From assembly GCA_029891345.1 (NCBI GenBank), contig CM056993.1, forward strand, positions 108,119,800-108,183,799: a DNA stretch of 64,000 bases. Direction: 5' to 3'. The translations under genes were made by a program, and so were the position numbers. The notes under the pieces are model-generated. The model ran no database searches. It saw nothing but the letters and a program-made list of their open reading frames with translations, and was not told where the DNA came from. The stretch's first letter is position 1. The number at the start of each line of letters is the position of its first letter. This DNA comes from Dryococelus australis. Lineage: Eukaryota > Arthropoda > Insecta > Phasmatodea > Phasmatidae. Positions 1 to 12,329 of the stretch are shown here, piece by piece.

Positions 1-339
1 AATCAGAAATAATAGAGGCCCCAGAACACTCCCTTAAGGAACACCAACACTGATAAGCTGGGGTAAACTTTTATGTCTGATTATCTGAACATACTGATAG
101 TGGTTAGTTAGATAACTTCTAAAGAGCTTTAATGCCACACCCCTTACACCATAGTACTCTAGCTTTTGTAGTGGTATGGCATGGTCGACCATGTCGAAAG
201 CCTTACATAAGTCTATAAATATGGCACCAGCTACCTAGTTTTTATCTATAGTTTTTTGAATGCTGTTAACTAATTTAGTATCTGCAGCCTCTGTATTACG
301 GTTCTTTCGAAAGCCGAATTGACAGTTAGTTGACATCAA
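1..339 (-). mobile_element. LINE reverse transcriptase fragment, cut by the window edge
   Basis: The minus strand encodes the middle of a non-LTR reverse transcriptase. Reading from right to left one sees QFGFRKNR, then a palm-like FIDLCKAFDMVDH, then GVP-GSVLGPLLFLI near base 10, where the usual glutamine codon of GVPQG is a stop (TAA). Such stops and the small size show a dead copy. It differs clearly from the LINE that starts at about 340, so two families abut head to head here. The 3' part lies outside the window. The clade is not certain; the motif wording suits the Jockey/CR1 group. Confidence 0.85.
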
Positions 340-1988
340 GAATAGGGGGGCAAACAGGGTTCGGGGGTGTTTGGTAAGTTTAAGATGAGGGAGTGGGAGA
401 TAGAAAAGGTAATCTGAAGTTTGAAGAGCAGTAAGGCAGGGTGTCCAAATGGGATAGGAAACGCAGCACTAAAGTTTGGTGGCAGGGAGTTGGCGAAATA
501 TGTAGAAATGCTGTTTAAAAAGTCCTTAAGAGAGAGTAAGTTACCACAAAATTGGAAGGATGTTATGGTGGTACCTATACACAAGCAGGGAGAGGATAGG
601 GGGAGGCCTGGCAGCTACAGACCGGTGAGTCTCACATAAAGTACGGGAAAAGTAATGGAGAGGCTGGTGGTGCAGTATGTGGTAAGGTTATGAACAATAG
701 GAATTGGTTGGAGGAGTCTCAGCATGGTTTCAGGAGGGGATACTCTTGTGAGACTCAGCTCGTTGGGTTATTAGAGGATCTGGTGCAGGTAGTTGATGAG
801 GGGAAGCAGGTGGATGCCTGCTTCATAGATTTTGAGAAGGCATTTGATAAGGTGCCCCATGGGTCATTGATGACGAAAGTGGAGGCGCTTATACCAGACA
901 GGAGGGTAGTGGAATGGATAAGGGACTTTCTCAGGGGGCAAAGGCAGAGGGTGAAAGTGGGGGAGGCAATATCGGAGGAAGAGGAGGTTATGTCAGGGGT
1001 ACCACAAGGAAGCGTTCTGGGTCCTTTGTTATTTACCATAATGGTAAATGACAAGGGTTTGGGGATTCGGGGAAAAATCAGATTGTTTGCAGACGATTGT
1101 GTTGTATATGCTGAGGTGGGAGACGGGGCGGAAATTTGCAGGCAGACATTGATAAGATATGGTTGTGGACCAGAAAAAATAAAATAATAAATGTAAGAAA
1201 AACTAAGGTAGTGAGGTTCACAAGGAAGAAGATAAGCAGGGACATGTACAGTTGGGAGGGACAAGAGATAGAAGAAGCAGCAGAATATGTCTCTAGGGAT
1301 TGTACTGCAGGGAGACCTCAGGTGGAAAAAACAGGAAACGGGTAGAGAGGGTGGTTGCAAAGGGAAGAAGGGCTCTGGGTATGCTAGGGAAGGGTGCTGA
1401 ATGGAGTCAACTGTGAGGTGAAGGAGAAGGCGTATGGCGCAATGGTACGGCCAATGTTAGAATATGCTGCAGCAGTATGGGACGTGGAGGTGGAGGTGCG
1501 AGAACTGGAAAAGGTACAGAGAAAGGCAGCAAGATGGATGAAGGGTAGGTGGAGAAGGCAGGGGCAAGATGGTGAGGAAGAAGGGAACTATAGGCCTTCA
1601 GTGATGATGAAAGAAATGGGGTGGAGCTCATTGAAGAACGGGAGGAAAGTTGAAGGGTTAGTCAGGATGTACAGGGTGGTGAATGAAGAGGGAGGATGGG
1701 GAGGGCTACACTGCAAGATAAGTAAGGGGGTGTTTAGAGGAAGAGGAAACAACAGTGAGAAGCTTCAGAGGGTGTGGAGGAGAACGGAGCTTGGTAGGCA
1801 GTCCATGCTTGCGAGATCTGTGAGGGAGTGGAATGTGTTGAGGGAGGATTTGGTATCTGAGAGAGGGGTTGGTAAATTCTGAAAGGGAGTGGAAAAGGAG
1901 TTGGTTGGGTGAAGGAGAGTTGAGAGAGCTCGCCACCTGGCGGTAGCCTAATTTTTTGTGTGTGCGTGCGTGCGTGCGTGTGTGTGTA
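340..1988 (+). mobile_element. 5'-truncated LINE, copy 1 (CR1/L2/Jockey-like ORF2)
   Basis: A plus-strand non-LTR retrotransposon containing the reverse transcriptase and C-terminal part of ORF2. Visible in order are a fingers segment with SYRPVSLT (near 613), HGFRRGYSCETQL (near 725), ACFIDFEKAFDKVPH (near 818), GVPQGSVLGPLLFTIM (near 999), the catalytic LFADDCVVY (near 1083), and the C-terminal LEYAAAVWD and LEKVQRKAARW segments (1459-1540). The frame is broken into at least four pieces. One break is a small deletion near 1290 relative to the copy at 48.3-50.0 kb. The 3' end carries a simple TG/TGCG repeat instead of poly(A), as in the CR1/L2 group. The two copies differ at only about 5 of 145 bases over 475-620, so the family moved fairly recently. 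Confidence 0.92.
1961..1988 (+). repeat. TG/TGCG microsatellite tail of LINE copy 1
   Basis: Simple repeat of TGTG and TGCG units directly after the LINE 3' region. The sister copy at 48.3 kb ends in TGTA units instead, so the tail unit differs between copies. Confidence 0.85.
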
Positions 1989-4110
1989 ACCTTTCTCTCA
2001 ACGTCATGCTAATGTAAACAAGATTTTTTGGTTACTGGCAAGATGGCGGCTAGAGTTAAACCACCTATTTTCTCCCAAGGATGGAGTTTATATTTTGCCA
2101 GACTAGCTTGCCATTGCCAGAGCAGTTTGCATATATTTTGTTGTAGTAGTTTGCCCTTTGGATTCCTTTGGAGTAAGGTTTGTCTCGGCATACCCTCTAC
2201 CACCCTTAAAATGATGGCCACTATTTCTAAACACCCAGTACGCTGAAACATGCGCCGGCACGGGCAGCAAAAGAGAACTTGATATTAGGTATACAACTTC
2301 AGTAGTACACTAAGCACACTTGCTTTTTTTTTTATATTTAAAACATCACCATTACAATCTTGACATATAAACACTTAACTTTTCGCGAGCATACATTCCA
2401 TTATACGTTAATTTTTATGGAACCACAGAATAAAGATTTGTGAGACAATACTTACATGAATGACATCTCTTCCTGGTATATTTTCCATGAGCTGGGAAAT
2501 AAAAATTAATAATCTTCTGTTCTGTATTAATCGTCTGAACTACAATTGTGTTTCAAGAATTAGGAAAGATTTACGTCCTGAATTCTGTGCGGCTGGCAAA
2601 GCATAAATACTAGTCAACTTAAATAGAACAGATTGCGTATTTGTTATAAATTCTATACTCTTACTGCAAATTTCATAAGTTCGGTTAACTGAAATAGTTA
2701 ACATCTTCGACGTGTGTCGACTACTGCATTTACATACAGCAATTAAAAATTCCTTCGATCAAATTTACTTAAGTGTCAGTAAAAATATTATAAAATTTCA
2801 TAACTATTAGAACGTAAATTACTCTTATACGAGGGTTAATAACTATGTTATTAGAACAAATCTTTCGTAATGCCAAAAGAAACTTATTTAGGGATGGTAG
2901 GTTTAAAATGTAATTCTGGATTTACAGCCCCGACACAGTGAAATATTTTTCATCAGCCAATCAAGAGCAAGGTCACCCCGACAAACACAGCCCGACAAAA
3001 TAAGATTCCATAACTACTTTCGTTGGACCGGTCGGCATCGCTTGTCAGTAGAAAAAAAAACATAACGTAACAAAACAAAATGTCCTGCGAATTTTACTAC
3101 TGCGGTAATTTTCACATTAAACATATGTTTTTTACGTGTACATCCTTGTTTTCTTGTGCCAGAAGGCTAATGAATTGGTGAAAATAAATATTTGTGGGAA
3201 ATAAATACTCAAACATCCAAAAATATTTCGTTTACAAAGTTATCAAAACAAAATAGTGTACAATGGTCTGTGATTTCTTCACATTCAGTAGAGAGTTACT
3301 GGCCTCTCTAGGATTATGTCAAAAGCCACGAAACACTAGTTGGAAGGGAACTGTCGGAGTATTGTAAACATTGACTAACGCTTCGCTAGTTACACAATAG
3401 AAAACTTTAGCATTTGGATTTACGTTTTCTTTCCGCTAACTTACAATACAATTGTAAAGTCAGAGTTCAGACAATTGAGCATTGTTTCTGCGAGCATCTA
3501 AAAATGTGTATCTTGTTATGTAAATAAATATAATATTATCCAAGAATGCATTTTACGTACCTTTTTTAAAAATAGGCTTAAAATGTATATTAAAAGTTTA
3601 TTTCAAAACAAAAAACTTTTCTTTTTACTTTGTTAAAATATATAAATTCATATATTACTTATTCTCATTATATTTGTTTGACATTTATTTAATTTAAGAC
3701 GAGCATTGTATAGTATACCGAGATTAAAATCGCCCTATAATAAATAACGCCGATTCCAAATTACCTCTGAAGATTCTCGGCAAAATGGCTGATTGACTTT
3801 GCATAAACATCAACTTTTCGAAATCATAAAGTTAAAAGTGCTTGACTTTACCTTTGACAGTTCAATTTTGTCAAGCTCCATAAGAAACAACATGACGAAA
3901 CGCAAAAGTAAAGTCAAATTTTAAAATCAAATGTTCGAGTTCCCAATTGTGCAAGGACCTTGGTGGCGGAAATGGTAGGGCTATAACGTCGTGGCTGATT
4001 GTCGGGAATACCTCGTCGTTGCATTGTAAATCCAGCATAACAGTTAAAATAATTATACCATCGTTCCCATCATAGAAAAGAGAAACTGTCACCGGGGCAT
4101 TTGCTTCTCT
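1989..4110. other. Unassigned AT-rich DNA
   Basis: No convincing gene is seen. A short open frame at 2028-2246 reads on both strands but shows no family motif. The stretch has the base composition of the other unassigned parts of the window. Confidence 0.5.
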
Positions 4111-4114
4111 TATC

Positions 4115-4150
4115 CATAGACTTAAGATGAGGTAGACCCTCTGCACATGC
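4115..4150. repeat. Terminal fragment of the CATAG-TIR element family
   Basis: The bases from 4115 read CATAGACTTAAGATGAGG followed by TAGACC, which matches the terminal inverted repeat of the element family at 9.5, 10.2, 42.5 and 43.2 kb. After it comes a TGCACATG-like stretch resembling the next bases of the family. No second end was found nearby, so this is a fragment. Confidence 0.5.
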
Positions 4151-4269
4151 ACACATGGAAATAGGAGTATACAGGAGATGGCATGTTGTGACGTAAATGA
4201 AGCAGCTAGAGATAGCTGTAAGAAATTTGGGGTCCTCGCAGCCATCTTCACAGTCACCCAAAACACTAT

Positions 4270-6220
4270 GTTTACATTAGAATGACATTAAATGAAAGGT
4301 TACATTCGCACCATTTCGTGTTGAATAAAGACGAAGATGAATAAATAAATATATATTACAAATCACTTGTGAAATTTTGCTAGTTTCTTATTGGCTTGTT
4401 TTAGTTGTGCAATCAAATAATTTCCCCATAAAACTAACGATTGCGAGTGTGTGTATTGCAAACCAGTATTGGGTTATATGCGACAATAAGCACGTGTTTT
4501 AGATATAGTGCTCATATATCAGGATTTGTGGAAAACTATTTTTTGAATAAATCGTTAAATAAAGTATAACAAGCATGCTACCATTGTCGTGTAATGTAGT
4601 TCTGGTTGCGTATCGTAATGAGTGTAATAAACGACGACTAGCTGAATTTCTGGAAGGCAAAGTTCGCATATACCTGAGCCACGTATAAATAATAATTTAC
4701 TGGCATTTATATTTAAATCCCTAACAGTGACAATGACTCGAGATGTTTGTTTCCAATGTGACTTAATCTCCTTTATACATGTTTAATGTCAATATAATAA
4801 ATGGTTTCTGGTAAATAAAATCAAATCCCATTTTAGTTATTCCCTCTCTTTACAATACATTAGTTCTCTGTTATGGTACACTTTTATACTTATTTATCCC
4901 TTATTATACGGTACTATTTTGTTTCTTGCATCTACAATGCTGGACAGGGTTAAGTTACCCTTGCTACATAACTAAATCACAGAAATTAAAATTTTTACTG
5001 AATTGTCAGCACAGGAAAATAAAGTATTTTAGAAATTTTTCAGAAGAAAAAAAGGGCGAGGGGCAGGAGACATTTATGGATAATTTTATTCCCTATATCT
5101 ACAAAAATTGTGTTACATCTTTCTCCAAAAGTTCAATGTAGTACAAAGGACTAAAGACCCGCCAATCACCATACGAATTAACAATAAAAAATTGAATCCA
5201 CACTTGTATATAGCACCAGCTACAACACAACATAACAGTATAAGATGGCGGCCTGCTGGCAGTAGCGGCATTAAGAGGATAGAATATTTTCAATTATTTT
5301 ACACCAAGTTCTATGCCAGACAGTCACTAGACAACGTTTCCAACCACGAGAGTCAGTGCAGTGCAAGCTTATAACAAGAACATAGTTATTAAATGAACTT
5401 TACAGTACAGTTCAGATTTCCATTTATTTAAATAGTCAACACAGTTATTAACATGTATACCACACTTTAAATATCCCGAAATACGATTCCGCGAAACTTT
5501 TTTCATCACGAGTAGATAAACAAATATAAATATCACGTTAGCCAACACACTGTTTGAAAATATCCGCGATACATGTACAGTCTGTCTTTTTTTGTGCTAG
5601 TTTCTCATTAGTTGCATAACAGTTTTCTTACTGCTGTTGTAGCCAGTTCATTTTAATACTTCCATGATAACATCACTATTATCTTGCTACGGGTATCCTA
5701 TGGTGAATGTAGCCTAGGCTTTAGTTAGTCAGTAGCCACAGTTTTAATTCAGCCCAACATGTTAAGAAATTTCACATTGGGAGCAGAAACTACAATAGGG
5801 TATTATTCATATAAATACACTTATGGATAATAAAAGAACCATGCTATGGTAAGGTTAATATGTATGAAAATTTATTTGCCAGCATTTTAGGTTACTTTGG
5901 GCAGTTTAATTAGAATAGGACATATTGTTGAACTACAATGGGTGAAAGACACATGCACCTCAATGATATCGATAACGAGCGCACATGTACTAACCAATGC
6001 CAAAGTGATCCACAGACACACTTGTGACAACAATTCTTTGTTGTTACCTGGCAACTTTCGCAATTATTATTTTTAGTGTGAAATTCTCCTCTGGATACAT
6101 TAAAAACTATTAAGTTTCAATATCTCAGAATCACACAATAGAAACATGACAAACACTCCTCTAAGAAAAAGCATTATCGCTGAAGAACTGAAGTTCCGCT
6201 CCAACCTTCCAAGGGGGAGG
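4270..6220. other. Unassigned AT-rich DNA
   Basis: No gene or known mobile element is recognised. Short open frames at 4926-5141 and 5108-5374 show no motif. The phrase AAGATGGCGGC occurs near 5245 and again near 2040, which may be a trace of a dispersed repeat, but the flanks do not align well. Confidence 0.45.
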
Positions 6221-6225
6221 GGAGA

Positions 6226-6500
6226 GCCATGGTGCCGTAGTAGTAGGATGCTTGCCTTCCACCAGTGTATTCCATGTTGCTTCCCTGTGAGGTTAATCAC
6301 AGATTTTCACATATAGGAATTGTGCTGATTGATGGTGTTGGTTGGCTTATTTTCTCGAGGTTTTACCATTTTCCCCACCCTTGCATTTCAGTGCTGCTCC
6401 ATATCTTCCATATTTCACCCTCATTGGATCACAATACCTTGGTTGTTACAAACCACCAAACCTTTCTCAACTCCTCCTGTCTAAAGATGATGGACGCCAT
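6226..6500 (+). mobile_element. tRNA-derived SINE-like element
   Basis: Near 6230-6262 the sequence GCCGTAGTAGTAGGATGCTT resembles a decayed tRNA A-box and anticodon arm, followed about 40 bases later by AGGTTAATC, which could be a decayed B-box. The body then reads TTTCTCGAGGTTTTACC and continues pyrimidine-rich, a layout often seen in arthropod tRNA SINEs. There is no clear tail or target duplication. This is a pattern judgement; a chance match is possible. Confidence 0.45.
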
Positions 6501-6849
6501 GATGCTAAAGCAGCTAGAGTATTCGCCATTTCACAAAACACACTTTTGTTTTTGCATCCCATACACATTCAACACACTTTGGAAAATACTTATTAATTTT
6601 TATTTTATTTTTGTTATGCAATATTAATATTTGCACACAATTACATTAACATAAAAATATATAACAGGTAAATAATAAAATTTTCATACTTATTAATTCT
6701 AGCAGATCTACAAACATGTTAACACTATATTTGGTCGCAGTACAAGTTGTTACAGTTCATGTACAGATAGATATTAACATATACATATCTAAAGTCTACA
6801 TTATATTGAAACACAAGGTATTACATGAAGTCTCCTTATATCGACCTTG

Positions 6850-8830
6850 TTCTGCATTATATAAATTTATCTTTATGTAAGTATTCTTCTACATAATATA
6901 ACACAGAATATAACAGCTCTTTTTAATTTATGTAAACTATTTATTTACTTCAAATAGCTGGGTAAGTGTTTTATTAGTTTTGCCCCAGCGTAGTATGGAT
7001 TTGATGTAAATTTTGAGGTTCTGTAGGAGAATAGGTGAAGACGATTAGCTTGTCTGGTGTAACAATGGTGTATCGCTATTTTTAACTTTTTAAATGTTTT
7101 CCATGTAAAGAAGTATACTACGGTACATACACATGCATGGAAGAGTGAGAATTTTGTTATTAATAATAGCAGCCTACAATGTCTTCCTTTTATTAATCTC
7201 ACTATTTTCTTAAGTAATCTAAAATCCTTTTTCCATTTTGTCGATTTACCCCAAAATATGATTTCATAATTTATTATGGAGGAATATTTGAGAAATAATA
7301 GCAAGTATTGTATTATTATTACAAATATTTTTTAAGGTATGTACCACAAAACACATTGAACTCTATTTTTTACATCATTATCAACATGCTTATTCCATGT
7401 TAAATTACTGTCTATGATGAGCCCTAGAAATTTAGTACTATTTACTGTCTGTAACCAGTCTTCTTCTACTGTCGTACATCTTTCATCCTGCATTGCAAGT
7501 TAATTTCTCTGCGTGAAATTCATGAGCACATATTTGCTTACATTTAATATTAATTTACTGTAGTGGAACCAACTGGACATCTCAGTCACTGCTTGTTTTA
7601 TATTTTCTTCAAGAACAGTGTTATTTGAACTAGTTACCAAATTGTTTGTGTGATCCGCAAACATTATAGCTGAGCCGTTGGTTATTTGTTCTGTAGAATC
7701 ATTAATAAATATTAAGAATAAAATTGGTCCCAGTATTGATCCCTGTGGCACTCCTACTCTAGTAGTTCTGGTATTGGACATAACATCTGTAAAGTAATTT
7801 TCGTCATAATATCGTATGGAGGTGATCTGTTTTCTGTCTTCAATATATGGTTTAAACATATTATTGATTAAACCTCTTATTCAACACTGTTCAAGTTTTT
7901 TGCAATAAAATATTATGGTCGACACAATCAAAAGCTTTTGATAGATCTATGATTATACCTGTTGAGAATGGTCTTTTATCAAAAGAAGTTAATATCTTTT
8001 CAGTAAAACTGTAAATAGCTTGTTCTGTAGGTCTACCCTTTACAAAGCCGAACTGATGCAATGGAATTGCCTTGTTTTTTTGCTAAAAATTGTGTCAGTT
8101 TATTTGCTATCAATTTCTCTAAAAAAAATTTAAAAGGGCATAAGAAGAGCAATAGGCCTATAGTTATCCATTAATGCCTTGCTACTTTTTTTTTATGTTT
8201 TGGTACTACTTTTTCATATATGAGTCCATTAGTAAAAATCCCTTGGCAAGACATTAATTGAAAATGTAAGTCAAAGTGTGTTATAATTCCAAATGTTAGG
8301 TCTTTGGGTATGTGTGCAGGACTAATATTTGTAGCCCTGTGTTCATTTTGTAATTTTAACGGGATGTTTATAAAATAGTCATTAAAACTATAAGATATTT
8401 CCTTGCTATATTTAATTTAATTCCATCAACATTCAAGGAAAGGTTAACATGTCCTTGCCTAGGTTTAAATTCATTGTTAATAATGTTCCATGTCGCTTTT
8501 ATTTTATTAGAGAAGAAGGCTATTTTTCCTAATTGTATTTCTCCTTTGCTACTTCGAGTAACTTGTTATATAATTTTTCGTAATGCTTGCAGTATAATTT
8601 TTATTTTTTCCTCCTGGGTTCTTATCATTTTACGCATTATTTTTAACCTCTGTCCTGAGACTGTCAGACCTTTACTAATCCATTTTATTTTTGAGCTTAG
8701 GCTACATTTTACAGATTTGATTGGAAATGCTTGATTAAAATGACAAAGAAATGTATTAAAAAAACTGTTCCAGGCAATGTTTGGTTCAGTTAATGTATAA
8801 TCATCATCCCACATTTCCTATACAAGTAAG
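6850..8830 (-). mobile_element. LINE (Jockey-like) ORF2, broken
   Basis: Minus-strand LINE covering much of ORF2. From right to left: a linker rich in KWISKGL-type residues (8814-8566), HQFGF (near 8060), IIDLSKAFDCVDH (near 7930), TRVGVPQGSILGPILFLIF (7770-7710), MFADHTNNL (near 7670; the usual FADD box reads FADH), and a C-terminal YSSIINYEIIFWG segment (7290-7250) running on to PYYAGAKLIKHLPSYLK near 6960. Several frame breaks separate these parts. The catalytic-box change and broken frames show a dead copy. AT-rich sequence down to about 6620 may be its 3' untranslated part. It ends beside the SINE-like element. Confidence 0.9.
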
Positions 8831-9526
8831 CTTTTAAAAAATTTAACATTTCCATCTAAATATCCATGATTCATCATCAATATTACAATAAGCTTATGTC
8901 CAATTAGTTTCCCTCAAAATTAGAATTTTACATGCGAAATTCACATTTCACAAAGCAAGAATAACACAAATTTAGAGAAAATTCAGAACAACTAGTGAAG
9001 CACTCGCAAGGCTGTTCAATTTCAATGTCAAATAATGTTGTCTCTCCCACATGGCTGCTTCACTTATAATACACTCACAGAGACTTCAATATCGTATTAT
9101 AATCGATTTTAGTTTGGTTAAAGTTCTCTTAACTTTTAAAAGCTTCTATAACTGTCAGAAAATTATTTCTTGTAATATTCTCAAGGCAAATATAATGGGA
9201 ATGGGAAGAAAATTAACCAAGACACTGTATACAACACTTCCCTTTAAACATAAATAATTCATATATTTACATATTTAACAGCGAAATTTATATCTAGTTA
9301 TCTCAGACAAATGCACACATACTTTACATATATTATTGATTAGGTAAAAAACGCTTGTATGTTAATTTATGTCGATTTTTAATACTCGTCAAAATATACG
9401 TGACTGACGAGTCGATACAATTTTTTTTTGGCTACTGTTGAACATATGACCTTATTTTGCAGGAAAACAAACATCTAAATGCACGCTATAAACTGGCTTC
9501 ACTTGTTAATACTGCACGGTATAGGA
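8831..9526. other. Unassigned AT-rich DNA
   Basis: Nothing recognisable is seen between the LINE and the first full CATAG-TIR copy. The open frame at 9051-9257 has no motif. Confidence 0.45.
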
Positions 9527-9888
9527 CATAGCCACCCCCTGCATACACCCAACATTGACCTACATCAATCCTTCACAACTGTCAAAGTCAAATTGACAGA
9601 AGTGATAAACGTGTTTGTTTACATCTTAATTTTTAAGTGACAAGCACTATTATACCAATAAAATACTTTTACCAGTTAGAATGTTATCAAAGAATAATTA
9701 CAAACTTATTAGAGGAAGTTTAAAAACATATCAAAAGCAGGCACTTGTTTACTAAACAGTTTTCTAATATCACACCCAATCCACTCCATTTTTGTTAGAT
9801 GTGTAGGCAGAAAAGCAGTTAAAAATTGGGACACATAGATTGTTTGAGAGCGGCCAATGATATCGGTCTACATCATATTTAGTCAATG
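9527..9888 (+). mobile_element. CATAG-TIR non-autonomous element, copy a
   Basis: Shares with copies b, d and e the block CAACATTGACCTACA, a GTCAAAGTCA block, a CATCTTAATTTTTAAGTG block, an AAAATACTTTTACCAG block, and AGCAGTT...TTGGGACAC near the right end. The right end reads CGGTCTACATCATATTTAGT, the inverted repeat. The left inverted repeat is largely eroded. No coding potential is seen. It faces copy b, with about 315 bases between them. Confidence 0.8.
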
Positions 9889-10203
9889 CGTTTATCGAGC
9901 ATTAACAATTCCGTTTGTACAAACATCGAAAGTCATTATATGGAAATTAATTAATTTATCGGATTGGAGATTAAGCAGAGTTATCGTTTTTTACATTTTA
10001 AGATCAAATCTACTATAATCCTACACACCCTAAGTTATAAACAAATAATTTAATAAATGTTTTCTATTGTCTATGTTGCAATTATTCCTTGAAGTTGGCG
10101 TTCTTGACAAAGTTGTTTACAAGAATCGTACGTGAATTGAATTCCGATTTTGAAATGGGGAAAAATAAAAAGAAATGTGTATGTAGGAACACAATGTACC
10201 AAC

Positions 10204-10590
10204 CATATACTAAATATGAGGTAGACCGATCTCACTAACTTCACACAAACAATCTCCGTGTCCCAGTATTGAACTGCTTTTCTGCCAACATGTCTAACAA
10301 AAATGGCGTGGTAAAGATTTTAGGTTAGAAAACTGATTTGTTATCAAATGCTTCGAGATGTATTTTTACTTCCTCTAACCAATTTGTAATGTGGTTTGAT
10401 TAAATTAAAACTGGTAAAAGTATTTTATTAATATAAAAGAGATTGTAATTCTAAAACTAAAATATAAACACACACATTCATCACTGTTGACCATGTGACT
10501 TTGAGAGTAACTTGTGTAGGATTGGGGTATGTCAATGTTGGGTACATGTGCATAAGATGAATAAGCAGTTTACCCTATCTGTAGTCTATC
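10204..10590 (-). mobile_element. CATAG-TIR non-autonomous element, copy b (inverted)
   Basis: The same family in reverse orientation. It begins CATATACTAAATATGAGG and ends CTGTAGTCTATC, so both inverted repeats are present. It lies directly left of the 5' LTR of the gypsy element. Identity to copies a and e is obvious along the whole length, with scattered small differences. Confidence 0.85.
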
Positions 10591-10619
10591 AAATCAACGA
10601 CCAGTAATTGATGCAATTC

Positions 10620-11352
10620 GCTTCCTCCTAGCCCATTTGCATGGCATCGCCGGGAATTGAAGCAGCTACTAGCACTCTACCGAGTACTCGTGCACACCAG
10701 TTGGAGAGTGCACCACAGTGGTCGAGCCACCAGGACCTACGTTATGAGTGAGGCCGCAAGGGCCGAAGAGGGTGCTCTAGATATGAGCGGAGTAGGGAAG
10801 TGTAAGTGCAGAATGGTCCATGTGTGCACGTGTCTTAAAAGAAGACCCTGCAAAATTAGGCGTAAGTGAAAGGAGTTTTAAATAAGGAATGCTCAAGGAT
10901 GCCCATTCATGCAACTCTAAGTTAAGGAGCCCTATGGAGTTTTGATATCCCAGCTAGCTTTAATTGTCATTTTTTCTATTTTTCATTATTAGCTATTTTC
11001 ACATGTTTCATCCTGATTTCATTTAACAGAGTGTAACATATCTATAAAAGGTTGCATGCAAAGCGTAATTGTTTTTGTCAATGTTAAATATTTCAAGTAA
11101 CGTAGATTTGTGTTCAGGGATTTTATGTGTGTATGAAAAAAGTCCACATAGCTGGCCTGCCCGCCAAACCTCGGCCTGCATATCGTGCAGAACAGAACAG
11201 TGTTACCCTGATGGTGAGTTAAGCCCAGAAACATGTGTAAATTGCTTCCTAGAAGAGCTTTAATAAAACCCAATGATCTAACATAAATGGTGTGCGGTCT
11301 CATTCTGGTTTCCTACAGGCCATAGGGGTGCGGGGTCCCACCTTTTCCCGCA
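10620..11352 (+). repeat. 5' LTR of the gypsy fossil
   Basis: Aligns by eye with 16441-17406. Matching blocks include CATGTTTCATCCTGATTTCA (10999) against CTTGCTTCATCCTCATGTCA (16812), GGTTAAGCCCA-type words (11220 against 17268), AATAAAACCCA against AATAAATCCCA, and a shared CCTTTTCCCGC-type end. The AATAAA-like word would be the polyadenylation signal of the element. Confidence 0.75.
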
Positions 11353-12329
11353 ATTCATTAATGGTTATGTTTCAGTGTGTATGTTCTTTTTCAGTATTTT
11401 ATCTACGTACAACTAACTATGAGTGTGTGAGCCGTCCTAAGATATCACTGCACAGGTTTTCAGAATTGCAATTGTTTCCGTATTTTCAATAATGACAGTA
11501 GGAGAACCGGGAGGACACCACCCACAGACCGTTGGCAGATGAACCCAGGAGAAGAAGAGTTAGCTCTGCCAAGCTAGTTGGTATTATGTTTCAAAATACC
11601 TGGTGCCTATCATCTACAAATTGAAAAATTGGAGAGAATCTACAGGACATTTACCTATCCTGCTCCCAACCTATAATGAACACCACTTTGCTTCACTACC
11701 TTACTGTCAAATGGCTTTGCAAACTTAGGGGGGTTTCCTACTGCCAAAATAACTTTGTCAAAACACCGTTGAAATTTTCTCAAAATTTTCCGCAATTTTC
11801 TACATTCAGAAACTGTCCTTTCCCGCTTTCCCGATCTACACCAGAACCAGGAAGGCGTGAACAACACCTATTGTGCACATCTGGAGCAGTGGGATGCCGT
11901 TACGACTCCCATGATGCCGGAAAGACGATCCCCAAGGCGTAAGGGAATAGCGTGCCAAATCTGCAAGGACACCACCATTACAACCACCACAAGGAAGAAA
12001 GCAGAAGGACTAGGAAGAGCAGCCATCTTGCCATGCCGGGATGGCAGTCAGCTCGCACAACCCAGGCACCGAGCAGACAAAGGAGCTACTATTCCCTTCC
12101 GCCCACATCGCGCGCACTCGAGGATGACAAAGGTGGAAAATAAACAAGAGAAGGTGGAAAATAAAATCGCCTCATTCTCACGTTACCTGCTCCCGTGCCG
12201 AACAGTTGTGCTTGCCTGCCGTGTGTTGACTCCTGCCTCGCGCCACACCGAGCAGGACAGCCCGACCACACTCTCACATACCGCATATCCGCGACAACTC
12301 TCCCGCGACCAGATGGACTTATTTACAAA

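Noticed and set aside
755-1360. Long minus-strand open frame over LINE copy 1 (also 49095-49541 over copy 2)
   Set aside because: Antisense shadow of the reverse transcriptase; its proline/serine-rich text mirrors the coding strand.
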